Source: Allium sativum
Taxonomy: Eukaryota; Streptophyta; Magnoliopsida; Asparagales; Amaryllidaceae
Direction of reading: 5' to 3'
Assembly (NCBI GenBank): GCA_030737875.1
Contig: CM060918.1
Coordinates: 775,366,552-775,430,551 of the forward strand
DNA: 64,000 nucleotides
The translations under genes and the position numbers were made by a program. The notes below the pieces were generated by a model. It searched no databases. It was not told the DNA's origin and saw only the letters and a list, made by a program, of their open reading frames with translations. Of the stretch, positions 58,476 through 64,000 are shown one piece after another. Numbering within the stretch: position 1 is the first letter of the stretch; the number at the start of each line of letters is the position of its first letter.

Positions 58476-60401
58476 AATACTTAGCCAATCTTTGACGTGA
58501 TTCGTGGGCGGGTTAAGTCATGGACTTGAATGATAACACTTAACCCAATAGACAAACCCTAGCTAGAAGAACTAGGTAGAAAACCGTGGTTAATCAAGGA
58601 TAACGGGAAAGGAAGCTAAGTGGTAAACCTTAGTTAAGGGTAACTAAGTAATAATTCTTAGCTAAGGACATAGGACTAATTCTCAAAACGATGAGTAACC
58701 TGATACGATAGGTCATCGCTTAGTATACGAGGGGGAGCAAGTTATCTGACTTGGATAAAAGCTCCAGCGCACTGGGTGCCGAAGTGGAAGCTTCGGGGGA
58801 CGTGAGGATATTCTTGGGATCCCTCTATGGGCTGCCAGGTAATTATACTAGGCCCATGAGAGGTTAAGGTCTGCGTTAGAAGGACCAAGAGTATGCCTTG
58901 GTTGCTATGCGAGCAACCTAAAGACTGGGATAGATTAGCATGGAGTCGACGATTCTTGTTTTTGCCCTGGATAGCACATCGCCGACTACCTACCATCTTT
59001 AGTCAATCGTGTACGTGCGGAAAGGCAGGGAACCCCCAACAGACCATGTGCTTGCTATCGAGTCATGGGTGAGGTTGGCACGTAGGAAAGTGGGCTATAG
59101 TGGGGCCGGGGAGTGGTTCTTATACATGATTTTTCTTGGATTGCCTTTCAGTAGTTGAGGGAGGGGTCACGTGGGACCATAGCCACGGGTACAAAAACAG
59201 ACCTTGATATCTGCATCGGCAGACGATTTAAAGCTCCCGACCGAGTTCCGTATTTCTTGATTTGCCCTGGCACGGAACTCGGATGGCACATTGGGGAACA
59301 TGTGCATCTAGACATGGAAAACGATTCACGATACATACGTGGGATCAAGGGCGCGGTTGACGGGTGGCGTAATCCCTAGTGGTCCTAGGTGGCCAAAACC
59401 CAAACCGAGACACGGAAACGTTCATTAGGTAGCAGAATCCCTAGCGGTCTTAGGTGGCATAAATCCTAAGTGGACGCGCGATAGTTGATGGTAAGGAAAC
59501 ACAACTAGATCAAGGGTTGCAGTCCAAAACAACTTCAAGGATAAACCGTTTACATGGGAAAGCCCGTACAGCCTACGGCAAAGGACTGAACTTATACATG
59601 GAAAGAAACATATGAGTTGAGTAACCTATATATGCGGCATATTAGGTTGACATGGACCATTACACGACTTTTGAGTAAGGGTCATTCACGGATAACACGT
59701 AATACAGTTGGGGTACTAGTACGGTAGGTGCAGAGCGGATATACAGGATAGATGCCATGGGACGTTATACGCAATAGATATCTTGGGATATTATACTTGA
59801 TAGAAACCTGACAATGTGATACCTTGTTTTATCTTGACACCGTAGTTTATCACGACACCCTAGTTTATCTGAGTTCAGTAGTTCATCCTGTTATTTTGAT
59901 TTAGCTTATCTATCTTGTTATCATGCTTATGTTCATCTCAGTTTCTCATGTCAGTTAACTTTACTAGTTTTTATACTAATAGTAGATAGGGCTTACTCAG
60001 TCTTTTTGACTGACCCGTTTCGTTTCGCCTCTTTTCTTCCGTTTCCCCCCCAGGTTACAGGGAGGAAATACTGTTGGTTAGTTCAGACTTCTTCTGCTTG
60101 AAGGTCATCATGGATGGCTTGGACTTTTCTTGGCTGTGGCTACTTTACTGTTTTTACTTGGGGAATAATTTATGAAAATGTCTTTATGCTTCTTTATTAT
60201 TGCAAGACAGGTTTTGATGTACTCTGATGTAAAAGGCTTTAGACCTTACTTATTAATGAATTTATGAAAGTTCGATTTTACTTCCGCTATTTTATATGTT
60301 CTGTCTTGTGATATTTCTGTGCATGTTTACCAATAATGCCCCTCTAAAGCTAGTGCATTCCTTTGCGAGTGACCCTAGCGGAGGCGGGGTGTTACATACA
60401 T

Positions 60402-60834
60402 TGCGTCACGGTTAGCGCTAAGCTTCTCTGACCTATATAGTTCCAGCTCAATTTAGCCACTCAGTGCAGTTCCCTTGTTGTATGTGTTCTCTGCATATAG
60501 TCAAAGTGTTCTAAAATATGGTTGCATTGTCTAAGTTAAGATCATCCACATGATTATTATCATTGTATTTGCTTTTTATATGACTTTGTAAACATCTATG
60601 AATGGCCTTTTGGATTATATATTAATTAAAATGAGTGTGCTTCTATCTTAGAGGACAAAAATTTCATTAAATAAAATCAGTCAAAGAGTGAGTATCAAAA
60701 TATCATCAATATCTAGTCAAAAATATGTGGCTAGTAATGTCGCTTACCTCTTGAATGTTACTTCATCCGAACATTTCTAGATTATATTATATTTTTTAAT
60801 ATGAAGAGATAATTTCTATATGTTGAACAGTGTC
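60402..60834. other. Unassigned sequence right of gypsy element 2
   Basis: Continuation of the sequence broken at 50925. No gene recognised. Confidence 0.45.
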
Positions 60835-60970
60835 TTTAATGTAATTTACATGTACAGTTTTCCATGTTACAGTGTTTTAATGTAATTTGCATATACAGTT
60901 TTCCGTTTTACAATGTCATTAATGTAATTTACACATATAGTTTTCCATTATACAGTGTTTTTAATGTATT
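60835..60970. repeat. Tandem repeat, ~3 x 42 bp
   Basis: Units of the form TTAATGTAATTTACATGTAC AGTTTTCC.T.TTACA.TG, three in a row with moderate divergence. Confidence 0.85.
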
Positions 60971-62507
60971 TTATGCTAAAGACACACTAGATGTTTCATG
61001 TGTAGGTGTGGTTATTGATCAGCTACGGATAGTTGAATACTTTATATTCATATTCATGTTCTACATTTATAAGTAAAATGAATCTTGCAGGACCATGCTA
61101 CTAACCATGTCTTACAAAGGAAAAATGCATAAATGCTTCAACAAATTAAAAAGGCGTTCGACCTTGCATATGCAAGCTAAATCCAACTTGAAAAGCTTTA
61201 TTTGTACCATATATTGTTCCTCATGATCTAACAAACGCATCAAAATGAAGTATTGAAGCACATGTCTTTTTTAAGATCATGAAAATATATAAGTGAATTT
61301 TCTACATGACAAGCAGAAAGCCAGTTCCCTACATACAGATTTATATTACTGTTACTTTACCATACTGGTGCTGCTGATATTTGGAAAAGGCGTTTAGTAT
61401 CATGGTCAGCCTTCATTTGGTATCAAATCTTCTGAATTGCTTGCAAACTGTTCAGAAAACAAACGAAAGAAATAAGTAGTTTCATCAAATATGCAGCTAG
61501 AGTCCCAAAAATATGGAGGGATCCATGAAATACATAAAGACGTGATAATAAGAACACCTAAGAGAAATAAGGAAAAACCCAAAACTTGAGAAATAAGAAA
61601 TGTATGATGTTCACAGTTCACTACCAAATGTATGAGTATAGGAGTTTCTTGGTTTGATTTCAACACCTAAGAGAACAATTTGAAAGCATTGAGCTGCATA
61701 TTAGAAAATAAAGGAAATTAGCAATGTACTACAGGGAGCAACTACTAAACAAATGTAGAAATAAAACGAAATAAAATAGAATCACTTTAGCAACATCAGG
61801 AACCACGAGTAGATGTATAGTAGAAACCAGAAGTAGAAAATATCAAGTCATACCAGCTATCAAGTATATGCAGACCAAGTAAAGTGGGCGTATTTGGGAA
61901 AATGAGTAACAGGAGCAAGAGAAGTCAAAATGACTGCTCTTCGGATTAAAAAAGAGGAAACACATTTATCAAAAAGTGTGAGATGCAACACAAACAGGGG
62001 ATATGGATATAACAGTTGAAGCAAAACCTTAACCAATATGTGAGTGGATTAATCCAACATAGCATGTATCATATTACCCAAAATAAAACGCGTACATTAC
62101 AACAATCATAAACTAATCCCCACTGGTTGCATGAAAAAAAGGTTGCCTAGACTGCAACCACTAATGCATGTTTCTTACAACTAACGTAATAATGAACATG
62201 TAGATCGATTAAATAGGGCAATGTATTCACGATACATGACAATGAATGTATAGAAACTAACACATGAGTTTTTCCAACAAACTTAAGGATAAAATTCAAT
62301 TTTCCATTATATTAGGTACAAATGAGAAGAGGCTAAATAATGAAACCAAATCCTCTAAATGGACATTGAATATGGTAGACATAGCTGTTATATATGGAGG
62401 TGCATTAGTCATTATTCTGATAAAATTTAGTTTTAATATTCCCACTTTTTACTATTCATTTTCTCTGTGTCAGTGTTTCACTGACTCGGTGCTCCTGAGC
62501 ACAGCGC
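60971..62507. other. Unassigned AT-rich sequence
   Basis: No gene, RNA or transposon end recognised on either strand. Confidence 0.5.
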
Positions 62508-62555
62508 CAGTAAAACTAAGCCCAGCTTTACTAAGCATTGGGCTCAGTTTTACTA
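62508..62555. repeat. Inverted repeat (16 bp stem)
   Basis: AGTAAAACTAAGCCCA (62509-62524) and TGGGCTCAGTTTTACT (62539-62554) pair with one mismatch across a 14-base loop. Further TACTAAGC motifs lie in and beside the loop. Confidence 0.88.
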
Positions 62556-63461
62556 AGCACTGAGTTCGACGAAGAGCTTGAGCACTGATTTGAACTATTA
62601 GGGTCATTTTGTAAGTAATTCAAGCACCTACTATGTGTAAATAATTAGCTATGTGATGACTATACTTGTACATGTTTATACGGAATGCCTATTCTGATAT
62701 TACTAAGCCCATTTTTTTTTATTGCGTATGCTTCTTCTTTTTTTCAAGCCTGCATACTGATGGACTTTAACTTCAGTTTCTACTATACTGATATTAATAT
62801 GCCGAGTCTTTACTTAGCACATAACCACACTTATTCTACATAGATAATGCCCAGTGTAGACATTTTCTATATTGATAACCACACATATTTTCTGTACTGA
62901 CATATTCTATACAGATTTTTCTAAGGCCTGCAAACTGATAGTTTATAATTCTAGTTTATTTTCTTTTAAGCCTGCATATTAGTGCTTGAATTAAAGCATC
63001 GAGCACTAAATGTCTATACAAAGAATGAAGTTGTTATGTGTATAAACTTGAATATGTCTATGTTGAATTAAAGAAAATACAGTAAAAGAATGCATGCAAG
63101 GAAGAAAAAAATGTGTAACAAGTTCTGTGATAAATAAAAAGTAAGCAAAGTAATAGCATGCTTAAATAATATATTAAGAGTGTTTCTTCAAAGAAAAGTA
63201 AGACGGTAGGAGAGTAGAACATATTACGGATATTTCTGAAATACAAAACATGGATCGCAGCTTTGCATAGGTGTTATTGGCTACTTTGTGGTGTATTCTA
63301 TTGTACACATGTTTAGTAGCTCAATGAAAACCCTACATATTTGTATTACTTTTTGTAATAAGTGGCAAAAAACATCCTTATGTTTCTATCTATTCGTCTC
63401 CTTGAATTCACACGATCAATGGTTTGTTAAGTTACATGGTAAGCTCCATTTATTAATTCAG
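62556..63461. other. Unassigned sequence with loose repeats
   Basis: (A)GCCTGCA(T/A)A(C/T)TGAT occurs three times between 62740 and 62990 within loosely similar segments. No gene recognised. Confidence 0.4.
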
Positions 63462-63651
63462 CAGTCCTGAGAACTTTTGAGTTATGATTATTTCAGTTTG
63501 TTGTATGGGTTGGGAACATAGTTGAGTGTAATCAACGCAGTTCTTATTCAATTCAACAGTCCTGAGAACATTTGACTTGTGCGTATTTCATTTTGTCACA
63601 TGGGTTGAGAACACAGTGCACTGTAATCAACGCAGTTCTTATTAATTCACA
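63462..63651. repeat. Tandem duplication, 2 x 95 bp
   Basis: Both units begin CAGTCCTGAGAAC(T/A)TTTGA(G/C)TT and end with TGTAATCAACGCAGTTCTTATT(C)AATTCA. An inverted partial copy (AAAAGTTCTCATGTGAAATA, ~63653) follows directly. Confidence 0.88.
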
Positions 63652-64000
63652 CCAAAAGTTCTCATGTGAAATACACACCAATTCAGTTGAGTGTAATCCG
63701 TCCTACAACGCAGTCCTCAACCGAAGTACATAACTCAACTGCTATAAAATTTAAGTAGACTCAAATTTCAACCCAAAGTGCAAACAAATTTAAATGTAAG
63801 GCACAATAGTCGTACCGTATAAGCAACTTTTGTAAAAGTAGGTAAACACAGAAATTAAGCTGAAATACACATAGTTCGAGATACTTAACTCAGTGCCTGA
63901 TAAAGAGGAGGTTGCATTAGGCAGTTCAACCGACAAAGTGGATTTGGCCCTACACATGAGAAATTTATAGACAAATTAAATTTCATAGATAAAATTCATA
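63652..64000. other. Unassigned sequence at window end
   Basis: Apart from the inverted partial copy noted beside it, I see nothing identifiable. Confidence 0.45.

Larger units (their letters stand above)
50926..60396 (+). mobile_element. Ty3/gypsy element 2, non-autonomous with giant LTRs
   Basis: Direct LTRs start TGTAACAACCCG and end GGGGTGTTACA. The 5 bp target duplication TACAT lies at 50921-50925 and 60397-60401. A full primer-binding site TGGTATCAGAGC (54033-54044) and polypurine tract AAAAGGTGGGGAGAA (56005-56019) are present. The LTRs are almost identical except for one 1.28 kb block, which indicates a recent insertion. The interior is only 2 kb and lacks usable genes, so mobilisation must have come from a related element. 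LTR motifs and the 3' leader show it is a sister family of element 1. Confidence 0.94.
56020..60396 (+). repeat. Gypsy element 2, 3' LTR (4377 bp)
   Basis: Full-length LTR. The block 57200-58475, missing from the 5' LTR, includes a two-unit ~105 bp repeat (57660-57900) and a GGTTAAGT/ACTTAACC inverted-repeat array (57900-58470). It is among the longest LTRs expected for gypsy elements. Confidence 0.93.

Overview
The window is a stretch of plant nuclear DNA, most likely from a eudicot. It is AT-rich with GC islands, and it contains fragments of plant-type genes: prolyl 4-hydroxylase, a PMT-type methyltransferase, an IRE-type AGC kinase and a Rab5-interacting membrane protein. It also holds a tRNA-derived SINE, a Ty1/copia element, Ty3/gypsy chromoviruses and hAT, PIF, CACTA and Helitron elements. 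I see no intact host gene. Almost everything that can be interpreted is a transposable element, usually with target-site duplications (TSDs) that give exact ends, or a gene fragment within or beside one.

Layout. 1-3.4 kb: intergenic or intronic DNA with a duplicated ~370 bp block and a broken prolyl 4-hydroxylase exon. 3407-6138: non-autonomous Helitron (A^TC...CTAG^T). 6385-7229: hAT MITE (TSD CAATTTAG). 7361-7432: degenerate initiator-tRNA-Met sequence. 8.5-9.7 kb and 17.3-18.1 kb: two diverged copies of one sequence, with a degenerate Ty1/copia element (10327-15822, TSD GATTC) and two TA-microsatellite-bounded MITEs between them. 18634-20007: PIF/Harbinger element (TSD TTA) with an intact Myb/SANT-like ORF and no transposase. 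20573-20771: SINE. 21240-21974: possible TIR element.

22566-33084: Ty3/gypsy chromovirus on the minus strand (TSD ACATC) with ~3.8 kb LTRs and a decayed 3 kb interior. 33147-36847: hAT element with a nearly full-length but broken transposase. 38333-42298: CACTA element (TSD CAC), inserted into sequence next to decayed gypsy gag-like ORFs (42.4-44.1 kb). 44.7-45.4 kb: palindromic 23-24 bp minisatellite. 46337 onward: one end of a second CACTA-type element, followed by methyltransferase and kinase exon fragments. 50926-60396: a second, related plus-strand gypsy element (TSD TACAT) with near-identical LTRs but a 2 kb interior, so it looks non-autonomous and recently inserted. 60.4-64 kb: mostly unrecognised, with short tandem and inverted repeats.

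The most unusual signals are in the two gypsy families. Their very long LTRs carry tandem arrays in which each ~50-55 bp unit holds a GGTTAAGT...ACTTAACC inverted repeat. Element 1 also has an 11-bp-stem palindrome whose two LTR copies differ by a base-pair-preserving double change. The copia element has host-gene fragments where gag should be.
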